Shown here: one piece after another, positions 8,117-16,262 of the stretch | How the letters are laid out: each line of letters starts with the position of its first letter | Numbering within the stretch: position 1 is the stretch's first letter | DNA from: JAIRVZ01 sp031553755 | GTDB lineage: Bacteria > Bacteroidota > Bacteroidia > Bacteroidales > Azobacteroidaceae | NCBI GenBank assembly: GCA_031553755.1 | Contig: JAVBKZ010000091.1 | Coordinates: forward strand, 1 to 24,412 | DNA length: 24,412 nt | Direction: 5' to 3' | The notes under the pieces: generated by a model | Databases searched by the model: none | Seen by the model: only the letters and a program-made list of their open reading frames with translations | What the model was told of the DNA's origin: nothing | Position numbers and translations under genes: made by a program

Positions 8117-9379
8117 TCAAAAAAAGCTGATTAATAATCTGATATTTAGATAAGTAACGATTGCTCCGATGCACAATAAAATGATATTTAAGGGTTTTCT
8201 ATTGGCATATTTTCCCATCAATTGTTTGTTTGAAGTCAGGTAGATCTGAGTGAAAATAGTTATAGGTAATTGTATGCTTAATATCATTTGGGAATAAATC
8301 AAACCTTGGAAAGGGCTGTTGATAAACATGATAATAATCAACGCGACAAACATAGAAATACCGACTCCCCAACGTGAATGTTTATCTTTGATGTCGTAGG
8401 GTTCGCCATAGATTCCGGCGAAGATAGTTCCGCCAGCCATTCCTGACGTAACGCTCGAAGATATTCCCGCGAATAACAAGGCAATGGCAAATACTAATCC
8501 TGCGCCTTTACCAAGCAATGGAGTTAACATGCTTTGAGCTTGTTGTAGTTCTTCGACAGCGATTGATTGCGTGAAAAAAGTGGCGGCGGCAAGTAAAATC
8601 ATGGCGCTGTTGATAGCCCATCCGATAATCATGGAAAAAATAGTATCGGCAAATTCGAATTTCAATTGTTTTTTGATAACCGAATCATCGTGCAGGTTCC
8701 ATTGACGACTCTGTATGATTTCCGAATGCAGAAACAAGTTGTGAGGCATTACGACGGCTCCCAATACACTCATGATGATTAAAATAGAACCATCAGGTAT
8801 TGAGGGAGTTATCCAACAAACAGCGGCTGTTTTCCATTCAATAGGAGCAAGAATCAATTCATAAATAAATGAGAAACCGATAATAGAAACAAACCCTATA
8901 ATCCATTTTTCTATTTTACGATACGAATTAGAATAAATCATATATAAAATAAGGATAGTGGAAAGTACAGCTCCTAATTTTATCGGAATATGGAAAATCA
9001 TTTGCAACGCGATTGCCGCTCCGAGAATTTCGGCCAAAGAAGTTGAAACGGAAGCAAACATTGCCGTACTTAATATGGATCTTCCTAATATTTTTGGAAA
9101 TTTTTCAGTAACGGCTTCCGAAAGGCATTTTCCGGTAACAATGCCAAGGTGGGCGACATTGTGTTGTAAAACAATCAGCATGATGGTCGAAAGAGTTACC
9201 ATCCAAAGTAATTCATATCCGAATTCGCTTCCCGCGGCGATATTCGAAGCCCAGTTTCCTGGATCAATAAAACCTACTGTAACCAATAATCCTGGACCTA
9301 TATATTTGAAAAATTCCAGCGAAGGTTTATCTCCTTGCTTGTCGAACCATTTTTTTATAAATCCTCTGAAATTCTCCAT
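8117..9379 (-). CDS. Nramp family divalent metal (Mn2+/Fe2+) transporter
   Basis: Proton-coupled importer of manganese or ferrous iron in the cytoplasmic membrane. The 420 residues contain about 11 hydrophobic helices. The metal-binding motif of helix 1, DPGN (residues 39-42), and that of helix 6, MPHN (about 210-213), are both present; the Met of the latter is the ligand that selects transition metals over Ca2+ and Mg2+ in known Nramp proteins, so this is not a Mg or Al variant. The first 20 residues are hydrophilic and precede helix 1. It lies 141 bp downstream of the KamA-family gene on the same strand and has a candidate -7 box of its own (9439-9446). No MntR/Fur-type operator palindrome was recognised in its upstream region. 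Bacterial members are usually called MntH. Confidence 0.93.
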   Translation of the reverse strand: MENFRGFIKKWFDKQGDKPSLEFFKYIGPGLLVTVGFIDPGNWASNIAAGSEFGYELLWMVTLSTIMLIVLQHNVAHLGIVTGKCLSEAVTEKFPKILGRSILSTAMFASVSTSLAEILGAAIALQMIFHIPIKLGAVLSTILILYMIYSNSYRKIEKWIIGFVSIIGFSFIYELILAPIEWKTAAVCWITPSIPDGSILIIMSVLGAVVMPHNLFLHSEIIQSRQWNLHDDSVIKKQLKFEFADTIFSMIIGWAINSAMILLAAATFFTQSIAVEELQQAQSMLTPLLGKGAGLVFAIALLFAGISSSVTSGMAGGTIFAGIYGEPYDIKDKHSRWGVGISMFVALIIIMFINSPFQGLIYSQMILSIQLPITIFTQIYLTSNKQLMGKYANRKPLNIILLCIGAIVTYLNIRLLISFF

Positions 9380-9438
9380 ATATTTTGTTCAAAATAAATA
9401 TTTGATTAGTAAATGTTATGATGAATATTTGGAATTGG

Positions 9439-9446
9439 CAAAGATA
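9439..9446 (-). promoter_or_regulatory. Candidate -7 box for the Nramp gene
   Basis: Minus-strand TATCTTTG (CAAAGATA on plus) matches TAnnTTTG and is 59 bp before the start codon. No -33 element was found at 19-21 bp, so this is moderate evidence. Confidence 0.4.
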
Positions 9447-9520
9447 GTATTTAAAGACCATATATGGGAAAAGATTTTTATTTCCTTAAATGTTTCGGAA
9501 AAATCTATTTTGAAAAATAT

Positions 9521-10849
9521 TCATTCCAAATCTAAATAATCTCTATTCAAATATTTATATCCTTGGCTATTTAATTTTTCAAAAAAGAATTTATCTCCGA
9601 ATGATGGTTTTAACTGATCTATCCAGGTGGCTTTCGGATCATATTTGGCAAGGAAAGGAACTCCAACCCACGACGCGTTGCGGGCTTGAAGAAAACTCAG
9701 TACAAAATGCTGTTCACTGCCGATTTCCATAATTCCCTGAATTTGTATTTTTCCGGGATAAGCGCTCATACTTGGACCTCGCACAGTCCGGCATGTTCCG
9801 CTTACTTTAGAATAAGCGTTGCGGAATATTTGCCAACATTTTTCTAAAGGAACTTCGAAGAAATATTTGGACCCGGTATCCCTTGCGACAAACATATAAT
9901 ATGGAATACAACTTAAATCAACTTGCTTACGCCACATCTCAATCCACGCTTCAGGATAGTCATTGATTTTTCTTAGTAATGGCGATTGTGTTCTTATTTG
10001 AGCGCCTGTAGACCGGATTTTGGCAATCGCTTTTTTTACGGCATCGGTAGATAATTCTACCGGATGATTGAAATGGGCTTGAATCGTTAAATTTTTTCCT
10101 GCTTTGATAATGCGTTCAAAAAGTAATATCAGAGAGTCGGAATCTTTATCCGTAAGAAAACGATAAGGCCAATAAGCCAATGATTTAGTCCCCAATCTAA
10201 TGGTCCTAATATGCTTGAAATCCCTTTCTAATAAAGGGTTCAAATAATTAGACAAGGCTTGTGTGTTCATTGTCAGCGGATCGCCTCCTGTAAAAAGGAT
10301 GTCGGTTACTTTAGGTTTTTGTTTGAGATATTTATACAATAAATCAGTTTCTTTCATTGAAAATTTCAGATCACTCATTCCTGAAAATTGAGGCCAACGA
10401 AAGCAAAACGTGCAATAAGCATGGCAAGTTTGTCCTTTAGCCGGAAAAAACAAAACAGTTTCACGGTATTTGTGTTGTATTCCATGCAATTTTACATTGT
10501 CTAAAACAGGAACATTGTGCTCTTGCCCCGCCGGATTGGGATTTAATTTCAGTCTTATCTGATTAATCTTTTCTTTCAAAAGTTCAGGTGAGGCATTTCC
10601 GTCTATCAGATTCTTTATTTCATAATATTGTTTTTTGAGCAACATTTCTTTACGGGGAAAATTCAATGTAAAAATAGGATCATCAGGAATATTATTCCAA
10701 TCAATTAATTCTTCGGTTACATAATTATTTGTTTTGAAAGGTAAGATTCTTCCGGCAACTTCAACAGCTTCTTTGTCTTCTTCGTTCAATTGCGCTATTT
10801 GAGGAATCTGTTTGTAGTTAGCCAACGTAAAAGCATGATAATTTTTCAT
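9521..10849 (-). CDS. KamA-family radical SAM protein (lysine 2,3-aminomutase-like)
   Basis: Radical SAM enzyme of the lysine 2,3-aminomutase family, which moves an alpha-amino group to the beta carbon using a [4Fe-4S] cluster, S-adenosylmethionine and PLP. In 442 residues the CxxxCxxC cluster motif reads CHAYCTFC (about 142-149). It is followed by the TGGDPL motif for SAM binding (about 193), TIQAHFNHP and QSPLLRKIND segments as in the family core, and a late SAYPGKIQIQG segment whose Lys is the likely PLP ligand. The motif around the cysteines differs from the CSxYCRHC form of clostridial enzymes, so substrate (lysine, glutamate or other) is uncertain. An operon with lysine-fermentation genes is absent here, so a role in osmolyte beta-amino-acid synthesis or another reaction is as likely as catabolism. 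The ATG at 10849 is the only good start. The upstream leader is discussed at 10877 and 11087. Confidence 0.85.
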   Translation of the reverse strand: MKNYHAFTLANYKQIPQIAQLNEEDKEAVEVAGRILPFKTNNYVTEELIDWNNIPDDPIFTLNFPRKEMLLKKQYYEIKNLIDGNASPELLKEKINQIRLKLNPNPAGQEHNVPVLDNVKLHGIQHKYRETVLFFPAKGQTCHAYCTFCFRWPQFSGMSDLKFSMKETDLLYKYLKQKPKVTDILFTGGDPLTMNTQALSNYLNPLLERDFKHIRTIRLGTKSLAYWPYRFLTDKDSDSLILLFERIIKAGKNLTIQAHFNHPVELSTDAVKKAIAKIRSTGAQIRTQSPLLRKINDYPEAWIEMWRKQVDLSCIPYYMFVARDTGSKYFFEVPLEKCWQIFRNAYSKVSGTCRTVRGPSMSAYPGKIQIQGIMEIGSEQHFVLSFLQARNASWVGVPFLAKYDPKATWIDQLKPSFGDKFFFEKLNSQGYKYLNRDYLDLE

Positions 10850-10876
10850 CTCTTAAAATTTTAAATTCAACATTTT

Positions 10877-10911
10877 CCGGATTTCAATACAAATCTCCAT
10901 ACTGAATCCGG
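10877..10911 (-). other. Inverted repeat in the leader of the KamA-family gene
   Basis: CCGGATTTCA (10877-10886) pairs with TGAATCCGG (10903-10911) apart from one bulged base, giving a stem 28 bp upstream of the start codon. Just beyond it, TATTTTCAAAGA occurs twice (10914-10925 and 10943-10954), 29 bp apart. These could be a regulatory hairpin and paired operator sites, but no known riboswitch was recognised. Confidence 0.3.
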
Positions 10912-11086
10912 CTTATTTTCAAAGATGTTTATAAATCAATACTATTTTCAAAGAAGAGAAAAATACACTTTTGGATAAATTATAGAAGATATCACAATGG
11001 TTTGGATAAAGAGGGTTGCCCTGATAAAGTTAAAAAGATTGCACTTTTTGATTTTATGGTATCCTCAAAAACATCTTTTATAATTG

Positions 11087-11117
11087 CAAATATAATCAAA
11101 TAATAATTTAATAGCAA
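11087..11117 (-). promoter_or_regulatory. Putative promoter directed toward the KamA-family gene
   Basis: On the minus strand TATATTTG followed by C (11087-11094) is preceded at exactly 20 bp by TTG (11115-11117), a full Bacteroidota promoter pattern. It implies a leader of about 230 nt. The 10850-11380 gap otherwise holds a nuclease-gene remnant and a palindrome, listed separately. Confidence 0.45.
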
Positions 11118-11120
11118 TAC

Positions 11121-11276
11121 CCAAAGATACTTTTATTACACAGTTCTGGAAAAGGTGTTGAAAAAGAAAAAATACAACTAACCAAAAATTGCTTGGAAGA
11201 AGGCCTATCCGTAGAAATGATATCAAAACTGACAGGTTTAACTATAAGTAAGATTGAATCATTATATAAAGCCTAA
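11121..11276 (+). pseudogene. C-terminal remnant of an Rpn/PD-(D/E)XK-type nuclease-transposase gene
   Basis: An open tail of about 50 codons ends at TAA 11274-11276. Its last residues read KGVEKEKIQLTKNCLEEGLS, then SVEMISKLTGLTISKIESLYKA. A lysine/glutamate-rich run followed by a small helical 'EGLSVEMISKLTGLTISKI' unit is the standard ending of Rpn (YhgA-like) recombination-promoting nucleases and related PD-(D/E)XK family transposases. There is no start codon in frame before an internal ATG, an in-frame TAG lies just upstream (11112-11114), and no nuclease domain is recognisable in any frame upstream, so only the 3' end survives. Assignment is from the tail pattern alone. Confidence 0.5.
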
Positions 11277-11292
11277 TAAGTTTTATAAAGTA

Positions 11293-11321
11293 CTCTAACA
11301 GAGTTCAGAACTCTGTTAGAG
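11293..11321. repeat. 29-bp perfect palindrome
   Basis: Arms CTCTAACAGAGTTC (11293-11306) and GAACTCTGTTAGAG (11308-11321) are perfectly complementary over 14 bp around a single A. It follows the nuclease remnant by 16 bp and lies about 60 bp beyond the stop of the convergent GH57 gene. No T-run follows on the plus strand, so a terminator role is possible but not certain. Confidence 0.55.
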
Positions 11322-11380
11322 CTTAATAATTAAATGAGTGTCTATATTTATTTACCTAATTTTGCGATAATGAAAGTTTC

Positions 11381-12718
11381 TTAATTCAATTTATTTTTTT
11401 CTAATTGTTCAATTTCCTCTTTTATCGTCTTTTTCGACTTTTTTTTTGCCAGGGCTAATTCTTCTGATAGCCGTTGAATTTCTGTTCCCTGATTGTTAAT
11501 CGTAGTAAGTAGAGCGTTCAATTCTTCATTATCAATTGTTGTAGGATATTGGGCGTTTACCCTGGATATAAAATCGCCAAGAACATTCATATAATTGCTG
11601 AACGCGTCATAAGCGCTTTCATAGGGGCTGTATACGCTTGGGCCCGGAAAATGTTTCGTACTCATAAAATGGAAATGGTCACTAACTTGCAGGTAATTCC
11701 AGTCTTGTTTAATACGACGATCTTCACACAATCTAACTCGCTCACCTATATGATATAGTTTGTTGAGTGCTTCTTGTTGCAAAATATTACCGGCCCATGA
11801 ACTAACATCTTTTTCTTCTCCGGCCCATGAACATGGGTATGGTACGGAAATTAGATCAACCGGTTTCATTTTTTTTATGATTTCGGAAGGCATTGAAAAA
11901 CCTATTTTTTTCTCAAGGGCAAATTTAGGTATCGCTTTGAAAAATTCGAAAATACCGGTTTCCGCGGTTTGCCAACTTCCGAGAGTTTCGTAATTCATGA
12001 AGAGATTGATTAATTGTTCGGATTCAGGCAAGGCGTTGAGCCATCCTATAAATTTGTCGGCAACCAAAGGATATTCGCTCCAGTCGTAATTTGAAAATCT
12101 GAAAGTGATATCGTCACTGAATTTTGCGTTCCGTAACAAAACTTTTAACTTCGGACTTGCGCCGGAACAATAGAGGTAGTTCGGACTTTTCCATCCCAAA
12201 ACATGTTTTGCTCCTTCACAAAGCATGCCTTCATAACCCATTTGAGTAACTAATTCGCTGATCTCATCAGTATAAATTAGTTCTGTATTTCTAAGTACCT
12301 TAGGCTTTTGTCCAAATAATAATTCTATTTTATCGGAGTGAGCTTTTACCTGATTTTTGAATTCTTCAGGATCATAGAGTGATGCCAACGAATGTGAATA
12401 AGTTTCGGAGAGAAATTCTACACATCCGGTTTTTACCATTTCTTTAAATCCTTCAATTGCTTCGGGAACGTATATTTCCAATTGTTCCAACGCGACCCCG
12501 GATATTGAGAATGCAACTTTAAATTTTCCATTGTATTCTTTAATCATATCCGATATCAATGCGTTAGCCCTTAAAAATGAACGATCGGCTATTCTTTCTA
12601 TTACGTCTTCGTTTGAGAAATCATCATAATAATAATGGTCTCTACCTATATCGAAAAAACGATAGCGTTTTAACCTGACGGGTTGGTGTATTTGGAAATA
12701 AAGACAAATAGTTTTCAT
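11381..12718 (-). CDS. GH57 family alpha-amylase/glucanotransferase
   Basis: Retaining glycoside hydrolase acting on alpha-1,4-glucans, presumably intracellular glycogen, since no signal peptide is present. The N-terminus (FQIHQPVRL) is the first conserved GH57 region. The RNTELIY segment places the catalytic nucleophile at Glu146, the expected fourth-strand position, and the sequence then follows a GH57 barrel with a helical C-terminal part. The last 60 residues, about 385-445, form a charged coiled coil (LNALLTTINN, RLSEELALAKKKSKK) beyond the enzymatic core. It is the last gene of a three-gene operon, 25 bp after the GT4 gene. Members are annotated as amylase, 4-alpha-glucanotransferase or branching enzyme. 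Sequence alone does not settle which; the operon supports glycogen handling. Confidence 0.92.
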   Translation of the reverse strand: MKTICLYFQIHQPVRLKRYRFFDIGRDHYYYDDFSNEDVIERIADRSFLRANALISDMIKEYNGKFKVAFSISGVALEQLEIYVPEAIEGFKEMVKTGCVEFLSETYSHSLASLYDPEEFKNQVKAHSDKIELLFGQKPKVLRNTELIYTDEISELVTQMGYEGMLCEGAKHVLGWKSPNYLYCSGASPKLKVLLRNAKFSDDITFRFSNYDWSEYPLVADKFIGWLNALPESEQLINLFMNYETLGSWQTAETGIFEFFKAIPKFALEKKIGFSMPSEIIKKMKPVDLISVPYPCSWAGEEKDVSSWAGNILQQEALNKLYHIGERVRLCEDRRIKQDWNYLQVSDHFHFMSTKHFPGPSVYSPYESAYDAFSNYMNVLGDFISRVNAQYPTTIDNEELNALLTTINNQGTEIQRLSEELALAKKKSKKTIKEEIEQLEKNKLN

Positions 12719-12743
12719 ATATTTATGTTTTTCTGTTTAATTA

Positions 12744-14003
12744 TTACTTTATCACACTGTTATAAATATTCCTCACTTTTAATCCGGCATATTCCCACTT
12801 AATTTCATTTACTTCTTTGATGCCTTCTTCTTTCAGGTATTCGGCCATTGAAGGATAAGTGATGATGGAGTACATGGCATCTGCCATTGCTTCAATATCC
12901 CAATAATCTGTCTTGATAGCGTTTGTGAGAATTTCGGCACAGCCTGATTGTTTGGAAATAATACTTGGAACACCGCATTGCATAGCTTCTAACGGAGAGA
13001 TACCGAATGGCTCAGAAACTGAAGGCATTACGTAAACATCACTCGATTTCAACATTTCGTAAACTTGTTTTCCTTTCAAAAAACCGGTAAAATGAAATTT
13101 ATCCGCGATATTTCTTTGTGCGGCCAAACGAATCATTTGATTCATCATGTCACCACTTCCTGCCATAACAAAGCGTACATTATTTGCTTTTTTTAGTACT
13201 CTCGCGGCTGCTTCGACGAAATATTCAGGGCCTTTTTGCATTGTGATTCTTCCTAAGAATGTAATAACTTTGTCTTTGGTTCCTTTTCTAGAATCAATTG
13301 CTTGAATTTCAGAAGATAACGGTTCGACAGCATTGTGCACCGTAGTTACTTTCTTTGGATCTTGGTGATATTTTTCAATAACGATATTCCGGGTCAGATT
13401 ACTTACTGTAATAATATGATCGGCATTATCCATTCCATCTTTTTCCATCGCATATACCTGTGGATTCACTTTTCCTCGGCTCCGGTCAAAATCTGTGGCA
13501 TGAACGTGTATCACCAAAGGTTTTCCTGTAACCGCTTTCGCGTGCAGTCCGGCCGGATAAGTTAACCAGTCGTGTGAATGTATTATGTCGAAATCGTAAC
13601 TTCTGGCAATGACTCCGGAAACGATAGAATAATTGTTGATTTCTTCCAATAAATTGTCCGGATAGCGGCCTGAAAATTCAATGCAACCTAAATCATTGGT
13701 AGATTTGTAATTAAAATCGGCATATATATGGTCGCGCAAGGTGTAGTACTCCTGGGGATTCATGTATTTGCTCAGTCGTTCACAAGCCTTTTCCCATTGT
13801 ACATCTTTCCATACGACGGGAGTATTGCAAGCGCCTATTATTTTGAGAAAACTTTGGTCTTCATCTCCCCAGGGCTTGGGAATGACAAAGGTAATTTCCA
13901 TGTCTTCTTGTTTGGACATTCCGCGTGTGAGACCGTAGCTTGCGGTTCCCAGTCCTCCCAAAATGTGGGGCGGAAATTCCCATCCGAACATCAATGCTTT
14001 CAT
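12744..14003 (-). CDS. GT4-type glycosyltransferase, probable glycogen synthase
   Basis: Retaining GT-B glycosyltransferase that would extend alpha-glucan chains from a nucleotide-activated glucose. In 419 residues the N-terminal domain starts MFGWEFPPHILGGLGTA, with a glycine-rich loop like that of glycogen synthases. The C-terminal domain has the TFLGRITMQKGPEYFVEA segment and SEPFGISPLEAMQCGVP (about 326-343), whose Glu residues form the E-x7-E signature for donor binding. It is shorter than GT5 GlgA (about 470-480 residues), and the sequence fits GT4, so the nucleotide donor (ADP- or UDP-glucose) is unproven. It sits 14 bp after the debranching enzyme gene and 25 bp before the GH57 gene, a conserved Bacteroidota trio, which is the main reason for assigning glycogen metabolism. 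Confidence 0.88.
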   Translation of the reverse strand: MKALMFGWEFPPHILGGLGTASYGLTRGMSKQEDMEITFVIPKPWGDEDQSFLKIIGACNTPVVWKDVQWEKACERLSKYMNPQEYYTLRDHIYADFNYKSTNDLGCIEFSGRYPDNLLEEINNYSIVSGVIARSYDFDIIHSHDWLTYPAGLHAKAVTGKPLVIHVHATDFDRSRGKVNPQVYAMEKDGMDNADHIITVSNLTRNIVIEKYHQDPKKVTTVHNAVEPLSSEIQAIDSRKGTKDKVITFLGRITMQKGPEYFVEAAARVLKKANNVRFVMAGSGDMMNQMIRLAAQRNIADKFHFTGFLKGKQVYEMLKSSDVYVMPSVSEPFGISPLEAMQCGVPSIISKQSGCAEILTNAIKTDYWDIEAMADAMYSIITYPSMAEYLKEEGIKEVNEIKWEYAGLKVRNIYNSVIK

Positions 14004-14017
14004 TCTTTACTTTATGT

Positions 14018-15961
14018 TTAAGGTTGATATGATTCCAATAACTTCAATATTCTCAAAATCGAAGCGACATTCATCGCGAAAGAAACGGCCCCTCCACTTT
14101 TAAATGGTGGATTTCCATCGAACAATTCCGAAAGAGAACCAATGCAATGTGTACTCATTTCTTCTTCTAACCCGATTAACATTCTTTCGGCAAATAAAAT
14201 ACCACTCATTTGGTACAATCGTAAATAGGCTTCGAGATACATTCCCAACAACCAAGGCCAAACAGAACCTTGATGATAAGACAAATCGCGTTCTTGTTGG
14301 GAGCCTGCATAATAAGGACGATAGCCTTCGCTTTTGGGACTTAATGACCGAATACCTTTCGGAGTGAGTAATTCTTTGCCGACAATATTCAAAATAGCTC
14401 GTTTTTGAGAACGGTCTAACGGAGAATAATCAAGCGCGGCTGCCATGATCATATTCGGACGTACGCTCCAATCAACATAACCGCCATCAACATAATCAAA
14501 CAGATAACCGTAGCCATTTACAAATGTTTCGACAAACGATTTTCCGGTCGAAATGGCTAATGTTTCCAATTCTTCAGCCAATTTGGTTTTGTTTTTCAAA
14601 GTTTCCAATTCGGATGCGAACCGTAATGCGTTATACCAAAGCGCGTTAAATTCAACGATATATCCTGAACGAGGAATGATAGGCCGCCCGTTAATGGTAG
14701 AATTCATCCAGGTAATAGCCTTTTCTTTTCCATTGGAATAAAGTAGTCCGTTTTCGTCCAAACGAAGATTTTCGTGTTTATTTGTACGGATATATTCGAT
14801 AATTTCTTTGATAAAATCGCCATAGCGTTCCTTGCATTTTTCTTTTCCACAATATTTGGCATATTGTTGGATTGCCCATATAACCCATAATAAAACGTCG
14901 GGTGTATCTATTTCTTGAATTACTTTGTCTTTTTCTCCCTTTTGCATGAAATTTTCCAACGCGGGAATAGCTGTAGTCAATATTTTTTCAAACCGGACAG
15001 GGTCATCAAATGAAAGCGTACATCCCGGAGTGGAAATAAATAAATCTCTTGCCCTGACTTTAAACCAAGGATAACCGGCCAATAAATAAGCGTCGTTTTC
15101 TGTGGGACGGTAATAAAATTGCTGCGCGGAATTTTTCAGACAATTATAAAAACTTGAGCGTGGAGTTCTTGATGCTATTTCTGTGTCAAAAACTTCTTTA
15201 AGTTTCTTAGTTTCAATAAGCGATTCTCCTGCTGAAAAATAAATTGACTCTCCTTTTTCGATGGGTAATTCAAAATATCCGGGAACGTATAAATCTTCTT
15301 TATATGGAAATCCCCTTTCCATTTCTTTAGTGTATATGATGTCTTTATACCAATCGGGTTGGAATACGAATTTACATTTTTTGTTGAATTGCATGTGAAG
15401 TTCGGGATAACCTTCATACATACAGGTTTTTATTCCGTTTTCGATTTCTGTATAATTTTTATTTACGGTATTATTTTCCACCATTAAACTATTAACATTC
15501 CGGAACGCGAGAAATGGCCTGAAACGGAGTGTAGTGGGGGAGTGTGCTTCTAAAAGCGTATATTTGATCAACGCCCTGTTTTCGAATGTTGTAAATACTT
15601 TTTCTTTTGAAAGTATAACTCCTCCAACGCGATAAATCGTTTTAGGAAGCGATTCACATTCAAATTGCCTGATGTATTTATGTCCGTTAGGGCTGTAATG
15701 ATTGTTCTCATATTTATGTAATCCAAGATTGAATTCAGCCCCATGTTGGATAACTGTTTCGTCGAAAGATGAGAGCATAACATGGTTGTCATTGTCTAAA
15801 TTGGGGACAGGCATAACAAGCAGACCATGGTATTTTCTAGTATTGCAATCAACTACCGTTGTACAGTGATACGCTCCGATTCTATTCGTCCTCAAAACTT
15901 CTCTGTTAAGAGATTCTTCGAGATTAATCATCACTGTTTTGTCAAATTTCAGATAACTCAT
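14018..15961 (-). CDS. Glycogen debranching enzyme (amylo-alpha-1,6-glucosidase)
   Basis: Hydrolyses alpha-1,6 branch points of glycogen in the cytoplasm. The 647 residues show an N-terminal beta domain (TNRIGAYHCTTVVDCNTRKY and KYHGLLV near residue 50, the start of the bacterial GDE_N domain) and an (alpha/alpha)6 barrel from about 280 to the end. Barrel motifs include AGYPWFKVRARDLFIS (about 293), NSTINGRPIIPRSGY, the FVDYVDGGYVDWSVRPN-like segment and YHQGSVWPWLLGMYLEAY near 565. There is no signal peptide. It is the first gene of the operon with the GT4 and GH57 genes. Its putative promoter is about 230 nt upstream (16192-16222), and the intervening 15962-16190 shows no gene. Length and order fit the Bacteroides debranching enzyme; the eukaryotic glucanotransferase half is absent. 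Confidence 0.94.
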   Translation of the reverse strand: MSYLKFDKTVMINLEESLNREVLRTNRIGAYHCTTVVDCNTRKYHGLLVMPVPNLDNDNHVMLSSFDETVIQHGAEFNLGLHKYENNHYSPNGHKYIRQFECESLPKTIYRVGGVILSKEKVFTTFENRALIKYTLLEAHSPTTLRFRPFLAFRNVNSLMVENNTVNKNYTEIENGIKTCMYEGYPELHMQFNKKCKFVFQPDWYKDIIYTKEMERGFPYKEDLYVPGYFELPIEKGESIYFSAGESLIETKKLKEVFDTEIASRTPRSSFYNCLKNSAQQFYYRPTENDAYLLAGYPWFKVRARDLFISTPGCTLSFDDPVRFEKILTTAIPALENFMQKGEKDKVIQEIDTPDVLLWVIWAIQQYAKYCGKEKCKERYGDFIKEIIEYIRTNKHENLRLDENGLLYSNGKEKAITWMNSTINGRPIIPRSGYIVEFNALWYNALRFASELETLKNKTKLAEELETLAISTGKSFVETFVNGYGYLFDYVDGGYVDWSVRPNMIMAAALDYSPLDRSQKRAILNIVGKELLTPKGIRSLSPKSEGYRPYYAGSQQERDLSYHQGSVWPWLLGMYLEAYLRLYQMSGILFAERMLIGLEEEMSTHCIGSLSELFDGNPPFKSGGAVSFAMNVASILRILKLLESYQP

Positions 15962-16191
15962 ACTGGATATAATTTAAGGTATTATTTATTAAGCACCCAT
16001 TAAATTTATTTGATCGTTGAATATTTTGTGTTTAACTGATTGATTTTCAATTTTTAACATTAAACTTTAAACAGGCGTGAAAAAATAAATTAATTTTGGA
16101 CACATACTTAATTAACAGTATATGCGCTATAATAATTTTATAAAATTAAAAACTAAACATTTTTTCTTTCGTAAATGTTTATTAACATTAC

Positions 16192-16222
16192 CAAAAATAT
16201 GGAAAAATTTCATATATGCAAA
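16192..16222 (-). promoter_or_regulatory. Putative promoter of the glycogen operon
   Basis: On the minus strand TTTG (16219-16222), a 19-bp spacer and TATTTTTG (16192-16199) fit the Bacteroidota consensus. It is the only such full match in the 301-bp gap before the debranching gene. The implied leader is about 225 nt, AT-rich, with no recognisable riboswitch or leader peptide. Confidence 0.45.
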
Positions 16223-16262
16223 GAAAATGGCAATTTTTTATTAAGAAACTTAAATTTTTATA

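Noticed and set aside
8958..9539. 193-codon open frame on the plus strand
   Set aside because: It is antisense to the Nramp gene and the end of the KamA-family gene, both of which have clear family motifs; its composition follows from the opposite strand.
10906..11103. 66-codon open stretch on the plus strand
   Set aside because: There is no start codon near its beginning and no recognised similarity. It opposes a better-supported promoter on the other strand, so I do not call it a gene, although it could be another decayed remnant.
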